The translations under genes and the position numbers were made by a program. This document shows positions 13,158 through 22,082 of a DNA stretch of 25,114 nt, piece by piece. The DNA lies in the NCBI GenBank assembly GCA_037968555.1, contig JBBKVS010000283.1, positions 1-25,114 on the forward strand. Reading direction: 5' to 3'. Below the pieces are notes generated by a model. That model searched no databases, had not been told where the DNA came from, and saw only the letters and a program-made list of their open reading frames with translations. Origin of the DNA: JAWXBM01 sp037968555 (GTDB lineage: Bacteria; Pseudomonadota; Gammaproteobacteria; Xanthomonadales; SZUA-36). Position 1 is the stretch's first letter. The number at the start of each line of letters is the position of its first letter.

Positions 13158-14156
13158 GTGGACAATATTCAAGCTATAGAAACCCGGGCAGCCGCAGAAA
13201 TTGCCGCCAGTGCAGATTTGAAGGCACTGGATGAACTGCGTGTACGTTACCTTGGAAAGAAAGGTGAAATCACTGCACAACTGAAGACCTTGGGTGGTCT
13301 TGAGCCTGAGCAGCGTAAACAGTTTGGTCAGGTGGTCAATCAGGTGCGCGACCGGCTCAATGAACTGCTGCTGGCCAGAAAAGCGGCTCTGGAAGCGGCT
13401 GCACTGGAGCAGCGCCTGCAGGCCCAGGCAGTGGATATCAGCCTGCCGGGCCGCGGTGATAAACGCGGTGGCATACACCCGGTGACTCTGGCCATGCAGC
13501 GTGCCATCGATATTTTTTCCCGTCTCGGCTTTGACGTGGCTACCGGCCCCGAAGTGGAAAGCGATCACTACAATTTTGAAGCGCTGAATTTTCCGCCGCA
13601 CCATCCGGCCCGTGCCATGCACGATACCTTCTATTTTGCCAATGGTGACCTGTTGCGCACGCACACCTCACCCGTGCAAATCCGGGTGATGGAAAAGCAG
13701 GATCCGCCTTACCGCATCATCGCTCCGGGCAAGGTATATCGCAGTGATTCCGACCAGACCCATACGCCCATGTTTCACCAGGTGGAAGGTTTGTTGATTG
13801 GTGAAAACGTCAGCATGGCTGATTTGAAGGGGATTTTGCAGACCTTTATCAATGCCTTTTTCGGACGCTCGCTGGAAATGCGTTTTCGGCCTTCCTATTT
13901 TCCTTTCACCGAGCCCTCGGCAGAAGTCGACATAGGCTGGAACAAGGGTGAAGGAGCGGAGCCGGGTTGGCTGGAAATTCTCGGTTGCGGCATGGTGCAT
14001 CCCAATGTGCTGCAGGCCTGCAATGTAGATCCAGAGCGCTTTACCGGCTATGCCTTTGGTATGGGCGTGGAGCGACTGGCCATGTTGCGCTACGGCGTCA
14101 CTGATTTACGTCAGTTTTTCGAAAATGATTTGCAGTTTTTAAAGCAATTTCATTGA
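13158..14156 (+). CDS. pheS: Phenylalanyl-tRNA synthetase alpha subunit
   Basis: This is the catalytic subunit of the alpha2-beta2 enzyme that charges tRNA-Phe; 332 residues (E. coli 327). An N-terminal coiled coil (about 1-90, LDELRVRYLGKKGEIT) binds tRNA. The class II core follows: GPEVESDHYNFEALNFP, HPARAMHDTFY, LLRTHTSPVQIRVM, FHQVEGLLI, RPSYFPFTEPSAEVDI, GCGMVHPNVL and FGMGVERLAMLRYG. The start is GTG at 13158, just after an in-frame TGA; a GGAT lies nine bases upstream. pheT begins 54 bases downstream. That gap holds an 11-bp direct repeat, AACACATTGGG, at 14174 and 14188. Confidence 0.98.
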   Translation: MDNIQAIETRAAAEIAASADLKALDELRVRYLGKKGEITAQLKTLGGLEPEQRKQFGQVVNQVRDRLNELLLARKAALEAAALEQRLQAQAVDISLPGRGDKRGGIHPVTLAMQRAIDIFSRLGFDVATGPEVESDHYNFEALNFPPHHPARAMHDTFYFANGDLLRTHTSPVQIRVMEKQDPPYRIIAPGKVYRSDSDQTHTPMFHQVEGLLIGENVSMADLKGILQTFINAFFGRSLEMRFRPSYFPFTEPSAEVDIGWNKGEGAEPGWLEILGCGMVHPNVLQACNVDPERFTGYAFGMGVERLAMLRYGVTDLRQFFENDLQFLKQFH

Positions 14157-14210
14157 GTTATTGCACAATGATAAACACATTGGGATTAACACATTGGGCG
14201 GATTCTGGTC

Positions 14211-16592
14211 ATGAAATTCAGCGTTAATTGGTTGAAAAAATGGGTAGCGTTGGAGCTCAAAGCTGAGCAATTGGCAGAGCGCCTGACCGCCAGTGGCCTG
14301 GAAGTGGATGCCCTGAGCCCGGTTGCTGCGCAATTCGATGGCATCGTGGTGGCTGAAATCGAATTTTGTGGGCCGCACCCCGATGCCGACAAGCTGTCGC
14401 TGTGCACGGTTAACGATGGCAGTGCTGAGCGCTTGCAAATCGTCTGTGGCGCGCCCAATGCCCGAGCTGGCATCAAGGTGCCTCTGGCCCGTGTAGGTGC
14501 CCATATCGGCGCAGATTTCAAGATCAAGAAAGCCAAATTGCGTGGCGTGGAGTCTTGCGGCATGTTGTGTTCGGCCCGCGAATTGGGCTTGTCTGATGAT
14601 CATTCAGGCTTGATGGAATTACCCGCTGATGCTGAACTGGGCGCTGATTTCCGTGACTGGCTATCACTGGACGACCACAGTATTGAAATAGACCTCACCC
14701 CCAACCGCGCCGATTGCCTGAGCATACGGGGGCTGGCAAGGGATGTGTCGGCCAGTTGTGCCAGCGAATTTATTGAACACGAAGTCGTCGCAGTGGCGGC
14801 AACAAGTACAGCCCGATTCCCCATCCGCCTGGAAGATAAAGCAGGTTGCCCGCGTTATGTGGGGCGTGTGATCGAAAACGTAGATGCAACAGCCCCAACA
14901 CCCTTGTGGATGCGAGAAGCTTTGCGTCGCAGCGGTGTACGCAGCATCAGTGCCATTGTGGATGTAAGTAACTACGTCATGCTGGAACTGGGGCAGCCCA
15001 TGCACGCATTTGACCGTGACCAGCTGAATACAGAAATCGTCGTCCGGCGCGGTCGTGGCGGTGAAAAGCTGGTTTTACTCGATGGCTCCGAGGTCGATGT
15101 GGGTGAAAATGTATTGGCCATTTGCGACGCCAGCGGACCGGTGGCCCTGGCAGGCATTATGGGGGGCGAAGCCAGTGCAGTCAGCGACGATACCCGCAAT
15201 ATCTTACTGGAAAGTGCCTGGTTCAATCCTGCGGCCATCATGGGCAAAGCGCGTGACTACGGCATGCATACCGATGCCTCACATCGTTTCGAGCGCGGAG
15301 TGGATCCACAAGGCCAGTCCCGTGCAATAGAGCGGGCCAGTCAGTTGATCCTGGAAATCTGTGGTGGATCGGCGGGTCCCGTTCTGGTGGAAGAAGCGCC
15401 TGAATTATTACCCGTAACAGCACCGGTGAATTTACGTTTGCAGCGGCTGAACAAACTGATCGGTTATGAATTCCAGCAGCAACAGGTCGAAGAAATTCTA
15501 ATTCGGCTGGGAATGCAGCCGCAGTACGACGCAGCCGGCCAGGTCTGGACAGTGAATGCACCTTCAGCGCGGGTGGATATCGCCATCGAAGAAGATCTGA
15601 TTGAAGAAGTGGCGCGCATTTTTGGTTACGACAATATTCCCGCACGCATGCCCAGCGGTGAAGTGCAGGTGGGCTCGGCGGCCCAGCATGAAGTCAGCCT
15701 GGCGCAAATGCGCGAAACACTGTGTGCAGCAGCCTACCAGGAAGCCATCAACTACAGCTTTGTGGACGTCAAGCAGCTGGAAGCCATGCATCAAGCCGAG
15801 GACGCCTTGCCGTTGGCTAACCCCCTGTCAGCTGACCTGGGTGTGCTGCGTACCACTTTGCTGCCGGGTTTGCTGGCCGCACTGAATCGCAACCTGCGTC
15901 GCCAGCATCCGCGCGTGCGACTGTTTGAAACGGGGCTGGCTTTCCTGCAATCCGAATCCCTACTGGAAGTGCCTCGCATTGCCGCCGTGGCCTGTGGTCC
16001 GGCTTTGCCAGAACAGTGGTCAGTCAGCACCAGGCCAGTGGACTATTTTGATATCAAGGGTGATGTTGAGCGCCTGCTGGCTTTGCGCGGCTCCGATCAG
16101 GAAGTCCGCTTCGAAAAACTGCATGCACCCTGGGCTCATCCCGGTGCCAGTGCGTCGGTGTTCATAGCTGAGCAATGCATAGGCTGGTGCGGCGCCGTTC
16201 ATCCCCTGGTTTTGCAGGCGCTGGATGTAGACTGCGAAGTCTTTGCTTTTGAGTTGGACTTGCAGCCTTTACAGCAACGTGAGGTTCAGGTCGCAAAACC
16301 CTACTCCCGTTTTCCGTCCATACGCCGTGATATTGCCATCTGGCTGCCAGAACAGACCACTTATGCAGAAGTACAGTCCTGCATACTGGCCTCTGCTGGA
16401 GAATTATTACAGAATTTGGTCGTTTTCGACGTTTACCAGGATCAAAAGTTGAAAAAAGGCTATAAAAGTCTGGCAATTGGCTTGATTTTGCAGAACGTTT
16501 CTAGCACTCTAACAGACGATGTTGCAGATCCCGTCATCCAGCAGGTAATCAGTAATCTGGAAACCAGGCTGAGTGCGGAATTAAGAGGATAA
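14211..16592 (+). CDS. pheT: Phenylalanyl-tRNA synthetase beta subunit
   Basis: This is the large partner of PheS: 793 residues (E. coli 795). In order it shows an EMAP-type tRNA-binding fold (about 40-150, VVAEIEFCGPHPDADKLSLC and CGAPNARAGIKVPLA), the B3/B4 editing region (about 210-400, SNYVMLELGQPMHAFD and HRFERGVD), the B5 domain (about 405-475), a catalytic-like core that lacks activity in the family, and a C-terminal ferredoxin-like anticodon-binding domain (about 700-793, PYSRFPSIRRDIAIW...FDVYQDQKLKKGYKSLAIGLILQ). It joins pheS and ihfA in one transcription unit: the ihfA ATG is two bases after its stop. Confidence 0.98.
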   Translation: MKFSVNWLKKWVALELKAEQLAERLTASGLEVDALSPVAAQFDGIVVAEIEFCGPHPDADKLSLCTVNDGSAERLQIVCGAPNARAGIKVPLARVGAHIGADFKIKKAKLRGVESCGMLCSARELGLSDDHSGLMELPADAELGADFRDWLSLDDHSIEIDLTPNRADCLSIRGLARDVSASCASEFIEHEVVAVAATSTARFPIRLEDKAGCPRYVGRVIENVDATAPTPLWMREALRRSGVRSISAIVDVSNYVMLELGQPMHAFDRDQLNTEIVVRRGRGGEKLVLLDGSEVDVGENVLAICDASGPVALAGIMGGEASAVSDDTRNILLESAWFNPAAIMGKARDYGMHTDASHRFERGVDPQGQSRAIERASQLILEICGGSAGPVLVEEAPELLPVTAPVNLRLQRLNKLIGYEFQQQQVEEILIRLGMQPQYDAAGQVWTVNAPSARVDIAIEEDLIEEVARIFGYDNIPARMPSGEVQVGSAAQHEVSLAQMRETLCAAAYQEAINYSFVDVKQLEAMHQAEDALPLANPLSADLGVLRTTLLPGLLAALNRNLRRQHPRVRLFETGLAFLQSESLLEVPRIAAVACGPALPEQWSVSTRPVDYFDIKGDVERLLALRGSDQEVRFEKLHAPWAHPGASASVFIAEQCIGWCGAVHPLVLQALDVDCEVFAFELDLQPLQQREVQVAKPYSRFPSIRRDIAIWLPEQTTYAEVQSCILASAGELLQNLVVFDVYQDQKLKKGYKSLAIGLILQNVSSTLTDDVADPVIQQVISNLETRLSAELRG

Positions 16593-16594
16593 AC

Positions 16595-16894
16595 ATGTCG
16601 CTCACCAAAGCAGAAATCGCCGACCAGTTGTTTGAGGAAGTCGGTTTGAATAAAAGGGAAGCCAAGGAATTCGTTGATTCGTTTTTCGAGGCCATCAGGG
16701 ATGCACTGGAAAGGGGCGAGAACGTCAAACTCTCTGGCTTCGGCAATTTCCAGTTGCGTGAAAAAAATCAACGTCCAGGAAGGAATCCAAAAACCGGAGA
16801 AGAGATACCCATCTCTGCCCGTCGCGTGGTGACTTTCCGTCCAGGACAAAAACTGCGAGCAAGGGTAGAAGCCTATGTTGGATCCGGGGATTGA
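16595..16894 (+). CDS. ihfA: Integration host factor subunit alpha
   Basis: IHF is a heterodimeric HU-family protein that bends DNA sharply at specific sites; it acts in transcription, replication and recombination. The 99 residues match the alpha chain in length. Features are LTKAEIADQLFEEVGLNKREAKEFVDSFF-like N-terminal helices, LSGFGNFQLREK, and the DNA-inserting arm GRNPKTGEEIPISARRVVTFRPGQKL with its conserved proline. AAGAGG precedes the ATG, overlapping the end of pheT. The end of ihfA overlaps the next gene by 20 bases, so the two are probably translationally coupled. Its position after pheT is conserved in gammaproteobacteria. Confidence 0.97.
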   Translation: MSLTKAEIADQLFEEVGLNKREAKEFVDSFFEAIRDALERGENVKLSGFGNFQLREKNQRPGRNPKTGEEIPISARRVVTFRPGQKLRARVEAYVGSGD

Positions 16895-17231
16895 CCGTGA
16901 TCTTCCGCCGATTCCGGCGAAACGTTATTTCACGATAGGCGAAGTCAGTGATCTGTGTGGTGTGAAGCCACACGTGCTGCGCTATTGGGAACAGGAGTTC
17001 GAACAACTCAAGCCCGTCAAACGGCGTGGTAACCGACGCTATTACCAGCGCGGTGATGTCATGATGATACGTCAGATTCGCAGCCTGCTGTACGAGCAGG
17101 GCTATACCATTGGTGGTGCGCGGCAGATGCTGGAGGGTGATGAAGCCCGAGAAGATGTGAGCCGCAGCCAACAGATCATTCGCCAGGTGCGCATGGAGCT
17201 GGAAGACGTATTGCACGTTCTGAAGCGCTGA
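16875..17231 (+). CDS. MerR-family DNA-binding regulator (ihfA-linked)
   Basis: This 118-residue protein has a MerR-type winged helix at about residues 18-85: YFTIGEVSDLCGVKPHVLRYWEQEFEQLKPVKRRGNRRYYQRGDV, then a helical stretch through QIRSLLYEQGYTIGGARQML. A short coiled-coil tail follows, with no metal- or drug-binding domain and no conserved cysteines beyond the one in the helix. Small MerR-like proteins in exactly this place, downstream of ihfA and before tRNA-Pro, are known in Pseudomonas and relatives, but their target is not known to me. The start overlaps ihfA by 20 bases. Confidence 0.88.
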   Translation: MLDPGIDRDLPPIPAKRYFTIGEVSDLCGVKPHVLRYWEQEFEQLKPVKRRGNRRYYQRGDVMMIRQIRSLLYEQGYTIGGARQMLEGDEAREDVSRSQQIIRQVRMELEDVLHVLKR

Positions 17232-17242
17232 TTATAAGTAAG

Positions 17243-17259
17243 CTCTGAATAAATCAGAG
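17243..17259. repeat. 17-bp palindrome CTCTGA-N5-TCAGAG after the MerR-like gene
   Basis: CTCTGA, ATAAA and TCAGAG lie 11 bases after the MerR-like stop. The same pattern occurs at 11525-11541 and 22083-22099. The left half here also shares 14 bases, TAAGCTCTGAATAA, with 11399-11412 at the thrS stop. It could be a protein-binding dyad or a short RNA hairpin. Confidence 0.5.
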
Positions 17260-17372
17260 ATTCTTCAGTTCATTCACTTTCCTGCAGAGCTTTGTTTTGA
17301 TACCATGCCGCCTGCCTGATCGGGCCCATGATTTATATGGAGGCTTGGATCAGATGTTTTTCGGTCTATCGT

Positions 17373-17449
<77 letters not shown>

Positions 17450-17476
17450 TCGATCGTCAAAACACATCTTGAAAAT

Positions 17477-17513
17477 CGGCTCGTAGCAAGCATTTGCCGG
17501 GCCGTTTTTTTTT
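17477..17513 (+). terminator. Intrinsic terminator after tRNA-Pro
   Basis: CGGCTCG (17477-17483) pairs with CGGGCCG (17498-17504) with one T-G pair. After a two-base bulge, GCAA pairs with TTGC around loop GCAT. Nine T residues follow (17505-17513). It closes the long thrS-to-tRNA-Pro region. Confidence 0.85.
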
Positions 17514-17658
17514 ACACCGAAGGGTGAATTAAAATTTACCCGAAGTAATTTGCTTGGTCTGTGGCCTGGATTGACGGATAATTGACGCAGCACCGGTTAT
17601 AAATGCTTGATGTCGTTGCATTCTGCACCCATCTGAGCTTAGGGAATCGGAGAATTAT

Positions 17659-18642
17659 ATGAGTCCAGTTGATAACAGCCTGAGAGACATGCCTGATATC
17701 GCCAACGAAGCCAAGGCCGAGGTAGCGGGCGAACTGGCCTGGGTAGGCATGAATGAAATCGAAATGCCCGTGCGCATTGAAGATGACAGAGGCGGCTTGA
17801 TTCAGTCCACTGCCCTGGTCACTGCTTACGTCAACCTCAATGATCCGCAGGTTCGGGGCATCCACATGTCACGGTTGTATTTACACCTGGACCAGGCCTT
17901 CGAACAACGCCCACTGAATCCCTGCACCTTGCGGCAATTGCTGCGGGCTTTTCTCGATTCGCACGAAGGCTTGAGCGATCGGGCGCTGATCCGTGTGGAT
18001 TTCGATTACATCACCCGCAGGCCGGCACTGGAAAGCGATAACGAAGGTTGGCGCCGTTACCCCGTGTCCATGATAGGAATTCTGGAAGGCAATGAATTCA
18101 GCCTGGAAATGGGCCTGGAAGTACTGTATTCCAGCACCTGTCCCTGTTCCGCGGCGTTGGCCCGGCAGTTGATTCAGGACAAATTCCGCACTGATTTTGC
18201 CGCTGGCAAAGAGTTGGATCGTGAACAGATTCTGCAGTGGTTGGGCAGTGAAGAGGGCATAGTAGCTACGCCACACAGTCAACGCAGCGCTGCGGAATTA
18301 CGCGTGCGCCTGACGCCCAGCTTTGAAATGTTCCCCATAGTCGAATTGATCGATGAAATAGAAGGCGCTCTTAAAACGCCGGTTCAGGCTACTGTCAAAC
18401 GCGAAGATGAGCAGGCTTTTGCCTTGCTGAACGGGCGCAACCTGATGTTCTGTGAAGATGCCGGACGGCGGGTTCAAACAGCTTTGAACAGCGATGAACG
18501 CATTCTGGATTTCTGGGCACGCTGTACCCATTACGAAAGCCTGCACCCGCATAATGCGGTTTCTGTGATTACCAAAGGTGTGGAAGGTGGCTATGTAGCC
18601 GGAGCCGGAGCGCCGGTGCGGATGAGTAACGCCCGCAAGTAG
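17659..18642 (+). CDS. folE2: GTP cyclohydrolase FolE2 (type IB)
   Basis: It converts GTP to 7,8-dihydroneopterin triphosphate, the first step of folate synthesis. The family (formerly DUF198) is unrelated in sequence to FolE and does not depend on zinc. The 327 residues include the family blocks WVGMNEIEMPV, RGIHMSRLY, SSTCPCSAALARQL with Cys161 and Cys163, TPHSQRSAAELRV and SLHPHNAVSVI. The first cysteine of CPCS is the expected catalytic one. ATG at 17659 follows GGAG by about six bases. Upstream is a repeated ATTGACG (17570 and 17581) and a TTATAAA; no clear Zur box was seen. In other bacteria folE2 often backs up folE under zinc shortage, but no zinc gene is next to it here. Confidence 0.94.
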   Translation: MSPVDNSLRDMPDIANEAKAEVAGELAWVGMNEIEMPVRIEDDRGGLIQSTALVTAYVNLNDPQVRGIHMSRLYLHLDQAFEQRPLNPCTLRQLLRAFLDSHEGLSDRALIRVDFDYITRRPALESDNEGWRRYPVSMIGILEGNEFSLEMGLEVLYSSTCPCSAALARQLIQDKFRTDFAAGKELDREQILQWLGSEEGIVATPHSQRSAAELRVRLTPSFEMFPIVELIDEIEGALKTPVQATVKREDEQAFALLNGRNLMFCEDAGRRVQTALNSDERILDFWARCTHYESLHPHNAVSVITKGVEGGYVAGAGAPVRMSNARK

Positions 18643-18749
18643 TTGCGACTGAGCAAGTGTTTGATGACGCTCTGCTCAAGGCCAGACAGTCAAAGTCGAG
18701 GTTTTCTTTCCTGCAGTCAAAGGCTAACCAAAGCCACTTCAGCCTGATG

Positions 18750-19607
18750 TTATTGGGCCTGCAAAGGCGCCGGTTCTCCGGAAACCAGCAATTGCGGATC
18801 TACCCGCCGATTCAGCCAATTCATACGCCAGTCCAGATGGGGCCCGGATGCCCGGCCGGTGGCGCCTATCCGTGCTATCAGCTCACCTTGTTTTACCGTG
18901 CTGCCCGTCTCCACCAGGATTTCACTCAGGTGCAGAAAGGTAGATGACAAGCCCTGGCCGTGGTCCAGGATCAGGGTGCCGCCGGAAAAATACATATCCT
19001 TGTGGGCCAACGTGACTTTGCCAGCTGCCGGTGCATAGACCGGGTCACCCGTAGGCGCCGCAATATCCAATCCATAATGGGGTCTTCCGGGTTCTCCATT
19101 GAGTACCCGCTGGCTGCCATAGACGCCACTGATACGACCCGCTGCGGGCCATTCAAAGCCTGCTGCGTAATCTGTGCGTTGATCACGCAATCGACGGGCA
19201 GCAGATACCATCGCTGCTTCCTGCTTGATGCGTTCGGCGGCTTCAGGATCCGGAGTTACGGTTCTTGGCGGTAAGCCATCTACCCGTTCGACATTGTAGT
19301 TGCGTGGTTTGACCATTAGCTCAATGGTTTCCGCGGTTTGGCCGGACTGCCTGATGGTCAGTTCTCGAGTGCCGCTTTCATCCCGGTCAAAGCCAATGAC
19401 GAAATGGCCGTCAGCTGCAACCAGTAGGGCTGCTCCATCCAGCGTCACCTTGCTGCCGGCTGTTGTTTGACCGAATATCAGCCCGCCCTGGATGGCTTCA
19501 CCGCTCAGCTGTGTTTCGGCCAGCAGCGAACTGGGCGTTAGCAGGCAAATCAGCAGCGATAACACGGAAATAAATCCAGCCCAGCACCTGTCCGACCTCA
19601 TGTGCAC
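18750..19607 (-). CDS. M23-family (LytM-like) peptidoglycan peptidase, exported
   Basis: This 285-residue protein has a signal peptide (about 10-30, hydrophobic core then SSLLA-ET). Residues about 35-100 form an immunoglobulin-like region, then a linker and coiled part, and the M23 domain spans about 150-275. The first metal motif is HYGLD (His177, Asp181); the next conserved His is in FLHLSE. The last motif is GPHLDWRMNW, where M23 enzymes usually have HxH, so the final ligand position is Asp259 instead of His. I recall HLDW in other gammaproteobacterial relatives, so this may be a subfamily trait. GTG at 19607 overlaps the mltD stop by one base (TAGTG); ATG at 19601 is an alternative. It is co-transcribed with mltD and probably cuts peptide cross-links. 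Confidence 0.88.
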   Translation of the reverse strand: MHMRSDRCWAGFISVLSLLICLLTPSSLLAETQLSGEAIQGGLIFGQTTAGSKVTLDGAALLVAADGHFVIGFDRDESGTRELTIRQSGQTAETIELMVKPRNYNVERVDGLPPRTVTPDPEAAERIKQEAAMVSAARRLRDQRTDYAAGFEWPAAGRISGVYGSQRVLNGEPGRPHYGLDIAAPTGDPVYAPAAGKVTLAHKDMYFSGGTLILDHGQGLSSTFLHLSEILVETGSTVKQGELIARIGATGRASGPHLDWRMNWLNRRVDPQLLVSGEPAPLQAQ

Positions 19608-21175
19608 TACAGCTCTATGCGCAATTTTTGGCCAGGCTGCAGCACTACGCCTTTGCCCAGACTGTTCCAGCTGCGCAGGTCGTTAACCCTGACTTTGTAC
19701 TTGCGAGCAATGCTCCACAGGGAATCACCGCGCTCGACTACATAGCGAACTTCACCACTGTTACCTTTGCCAGTTCGGCTCTGGGTGGGTGTGTGAAATA
19801 CGATTAAATTGAAACCGGCACGCAGGGTGCGCGGGTCATTGATCTTATTCCATCGCTGCAGCTCGTCGACCGATACACGATAGCGCTTGGCAATCACCGA
19901 CAGGTTTTCACCCGGTCGCACGGTATGAGTAATCCGGTCGGCGGAGATCAGCCCAGCCTGCAATTCCTGCAGTTGCGCAGCGGCAGCAGCATATTGAGGG
20001 TCGACCAGAAGTTGTTCGTCACGGGGCAGCAGCAATTTCTGACCGGGGTGTATGGTATTGCTTTTCAGGTTGTTACTGGATTTCAGTACATCAATGGGGA
20101 CATGGTGTCTTCTGGACAGATCAGACAGGGTATCGCCGCGTTCAACAGCCACCTGATCCCAACGCATCAATGAGTTGGGGTCAATGGTTTGCATGGAAGT
20201 TTTCAGCAAAGCAGCATTTTCGAGAGGTAACACCACCCGGAACGGGCCTTCCGGTGAAGTCGCCCAGCGGTTGTAGCCGGGATTCAGTGTGAACAGTACA
20301 TCAATGGGTGCCTGGCTCATTTGTGATATCAATACCAGATCGGCTTGCCGACCCATATCGACCGCTGCGATCACGGGTTCATCCGGTGTAACTGCCATCT
20401 TGAAATCATAGCGCTCGGGATATTTGAACAAGCAGGCCAAACCCATCAACTTGGGCACATAGCCGCGAGTTTCCCGGGGCAGGCTGAGGTTCCAGTAGTC
20501 GGTGGGTTTGCCGATTGATTTGTTACGCGTGATCTGGCGTGCTACGCGGTTTTCTCCGGTGTTGTACCCCGCTAACGCCAGCAGCCAGTCACCTTCAAAC
20601 ATGTTGCTCATATAGCTCAGGTATTCGAGCGCCGCCTGGGTGGATGACCAGACATCCCGACGGCCGTCGTACCACCAGTTTTGTTTGAGGCCGTAGCGTT
20701 TGCCCGTATCAGAAATAAATTGCCATGTGCCCAGGGCACGTCCGCTGGAGTAGGCAAAGGGATCGTAAGCCGATTCGACTATGGGTAGTAAGGCCAGTTC
20801 GCCCGGCATATTGCGCCGTTCCAGCTCTTCGGCAATGTAGTGTATCCACGGTTCAGCCCGCTTGAAAATGCGCGCCATGTATTCGGGGCGGTCGGCGTAC
20901 CAGCGGGCCCATTGCAGATTCACTTCCTGGTCTGAGCATTCAGGCAGGGCAAATCGATCGACTATACGGTCCCAGACATTTTCATAAGCCTGGCCCGGAT
21001 CGATGGTGGGAATTTTGAACAGGTGATCGTCGACAACTGACGCATCGACTGAATGTCGAGATGCCACTTGGGTAGTTTGATTATCCGGAACTTCGCCAGT
21101 GCTTTGATTTGTACCTGTAGTGGCACAACCGGCAAGTAACAGAAAGACCATTGCTGCCAAAAATTTTACTGGCAC
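19607..21175 (-). CDS. mltD: Membrane-bound lytic murein transglycosylase D with three LysM domains
   Basis: This lipoprotein transglycosylase cleaves glycan strands of murein. The 522 residues begin with a lipoprotein signal, lipobox LAGC (Cys17). The SLT domain follows, with catalytic Glu134 in PIVESAYDPFAYSSGRALGTWQF and ALAGYNTGENRV. Three C-terminal LysM modules bind peptidoglycan: about 340-390 (VERGDTLSDLSRRH), 413-460 (VRPGENLSVIAKRY) and 475-522 (VERGDSLWSIARKY). E. coli MltD has two LysM modules and 452 residues. The GTG start at 21175 follows GAGGA by eight bases. Neighbours gloB, the YafS-like gene, rnhA and dnaQ keep the order known from Pseudomonas and E. coli. Confidence 0.96.
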   Translation of the reverse strand: MPVKFLAAMVFLLLAGCATTGTNQSTGEVPDNQTTQVASRHSVDASVVDDHLFKIPTIDPGQAYENVWDRIVDRFALPECSDQEVNLQWARWYADRPEYMARIFKRAEPWIHYIAEELERRNMPGELALLPIVESAYDPFAYSSGRALGTWQFISDTGKRYGLKQNWWYDGRRDVWSSTQAALEYLSYMSNMFEGDWLLALAGYNTGENRVARQITRNKSIGKPTDYWNLSLPRETRGYVPKLMGLACLFKYPERYDFKMAVTPDEPVIAAVDMGRQADLVLISQMSQAPIDVLFTLNPGYNRWATSPEGPFRVVLPLENAALLKTSMQTIDPNSLMRWDQVAVERGDTLSDLSRRHHVPIDVLKSSNNLKSNTIHPGQKLLLPRDEQLLVDPQYAAAAAQLQELQAGLISADRITHTVRPGENLSVIAKRYRVSVDELQRWNKINDPRTLRAGFNLIVFHTPTQSRTGKGNSGEVRYVVERGDSLWSIARKYKVRVNDLRSWNSLGKGVVLQPGQKLRIEL

Positions 21176-21207
21176 CTGAAATCCTCAGTTTCTTGTTTTC
21201 GCTGGCT

Positions 21208-21235
21208 ATTATGCGCGCACAGCTCAGCTGGTCAA
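21208..21235 (-). promoter_or_regulatory. Strong sigma70-type promoter of mltD
   Basis: On the minus strand TTGACC (21230-21235), a 16-base spacer and CATAAT (21208-21213) each match five of six consensus bases. Transcription should start near 21202, giving a leader of roughly 27 bases. An inverted repeat just upstream, GGCCAAAC/GTTTGGCC (21243-21250 and 21271-21278), touches the end of gloB. On the gloB transcript it is followed by A residues, not U, so it is not a standard terminator. Confidence 0.7.
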
Positions 21236-21277
21236 GTTTTTTGGCCAAACCCGCTACCGAATAGCTGCCAGTTTGGC

Positions 21278-22048
21278 CTAATAATTATCTTTCCATTCGC
21301 GAATGGACTGCAAAGTGCTGACACCTGCTTTGGCTGTTGGATTGCGCTGTTGCGCAGCTGCGATGACCGCAGTTTCCCGACTGCGCAGAAACGGATTGAC
21401 GGCTAATTCCTGAGCCAGTGAACTGGGTAAAGTGATTTTTCCGGACATCCGGGCGGCCGCAACCTGTTGGGCCCTTTGCTGTAAGGCCTGGTTATCCGGT
21501 TCCACTTCCAGAGCGAAACGGCAGTTAGCCTGGGTGTATTCGTGGGCACAGTAAACCAGTGTGTTGCCGGGCAGGGCTGCAATCTGGTCCAGCGACTGCT
21601 GCATTTGCGCAGCGGTGCCTTCGAACAGTCGACCACAGCCCACACTGAACAGGGTATCGCCACAGAACAGACTGTCATGGCCGAAATAGGCGATATGACT
21701 GCGGGTATGACCGGGTACTTCAATCACCGTAAATTCCAGCCCCAGGTCAGGCAGCAGGGCTTTGTCTCCTTGGCCAACTACCTGATCCAGTCCCTGGATA
21801 CGTGAGTCGGCCGGGCCAATCAGTCGCGGGCCATACTCCTGCACCAGCCGGGGCACACCACCTATGTGATCAGCGTGATGGTGAGTAATCAAGATGGTGG
21901 TGAGTTGCAAGCCGGAAGCCTGCAATGCTTTCAGTACCGGTTCTGCGTCACCGGGGTCAACGATGGCGCATTCCTTCCCACCGGTGTGCAACAGCCAGAT
22001 ATAATTATCCTGGAATGCCGGAATGGCAGTGACTTCAAGTGTGGGCAT
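21278..22048 (-). CDS. gloB: Hydroxyacylglutathione hydrolase (glyoxalase II)
   Basis: GloB hydrolyses S-lactoylglutathione to D-lactate and glutathione, the second step of methylglyoxal detoxification in the cytosol. The 256 residues match the metallo-beta-lactamase-fold family. The metal-binding block THHHADHIGG supplies His56, His58, Asp60 and His61. His114 (VPGHTRSH), Asp131 (FCGDTLFS) and His169 (CAHEYT) complete the two-metal site. The C-terminal substrate-binding region includes NPFLR. It is read away from the divergent YafS-like gene, with a 134-base gap between the two starts that contains one of the CTCTGA palindromes. Confidence 0.97.
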   Translation of the reverse strand: MPTLEVTAIPAFQDNYIWLLHTGGKECAIVDPGDAEPVLKALQASGLQLTTILITHHHADHIGGVPRLVQEYGPRLIGPADSRIQGLDQVVGQGDKALLPDLGLEFTVIEVPGHTRSHIAYFGHDSLFCGDTLFSVGCGRLFEGTAAQMQQSLDQIAALPGNTLVYCAHEYTQANCRFALEVEPDNQALQQRAQQVAAARMSGKITLPSSLAQELAVNPFLRSRETAVIAAAQQRNPTAKAGVSTLQSIREWKDNY

Positions 22049-22082
22049 AGCGCTTCCGTTTTGGCCGAATCAATGTAACCGG

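Noticed and set aside
13077..13160. Short frames crossing the rplT-pheS terminator with several Phe codons, as a possible pheM leader peptide
   Set aside because: The Phe codons come from the terminator T-run itself, after the hairpin, and the frames do not stop in a place that could control it.
17570..17604. A Zur-type operator or good promoter before folE2
   Set aside because: ATTGACG occurs twice and TTATAAA is present, but the spacing does not give a normal promoter and no symmetric Zur box is visible.
21243..21278. GGCCAAAC/GTTTGGCC inverted repeat as a gloB terminator
   Set aside because: On the minus-strand transcript the stem is followed by A residues, not a U-tract, and it overlaps the gloB stop codon.
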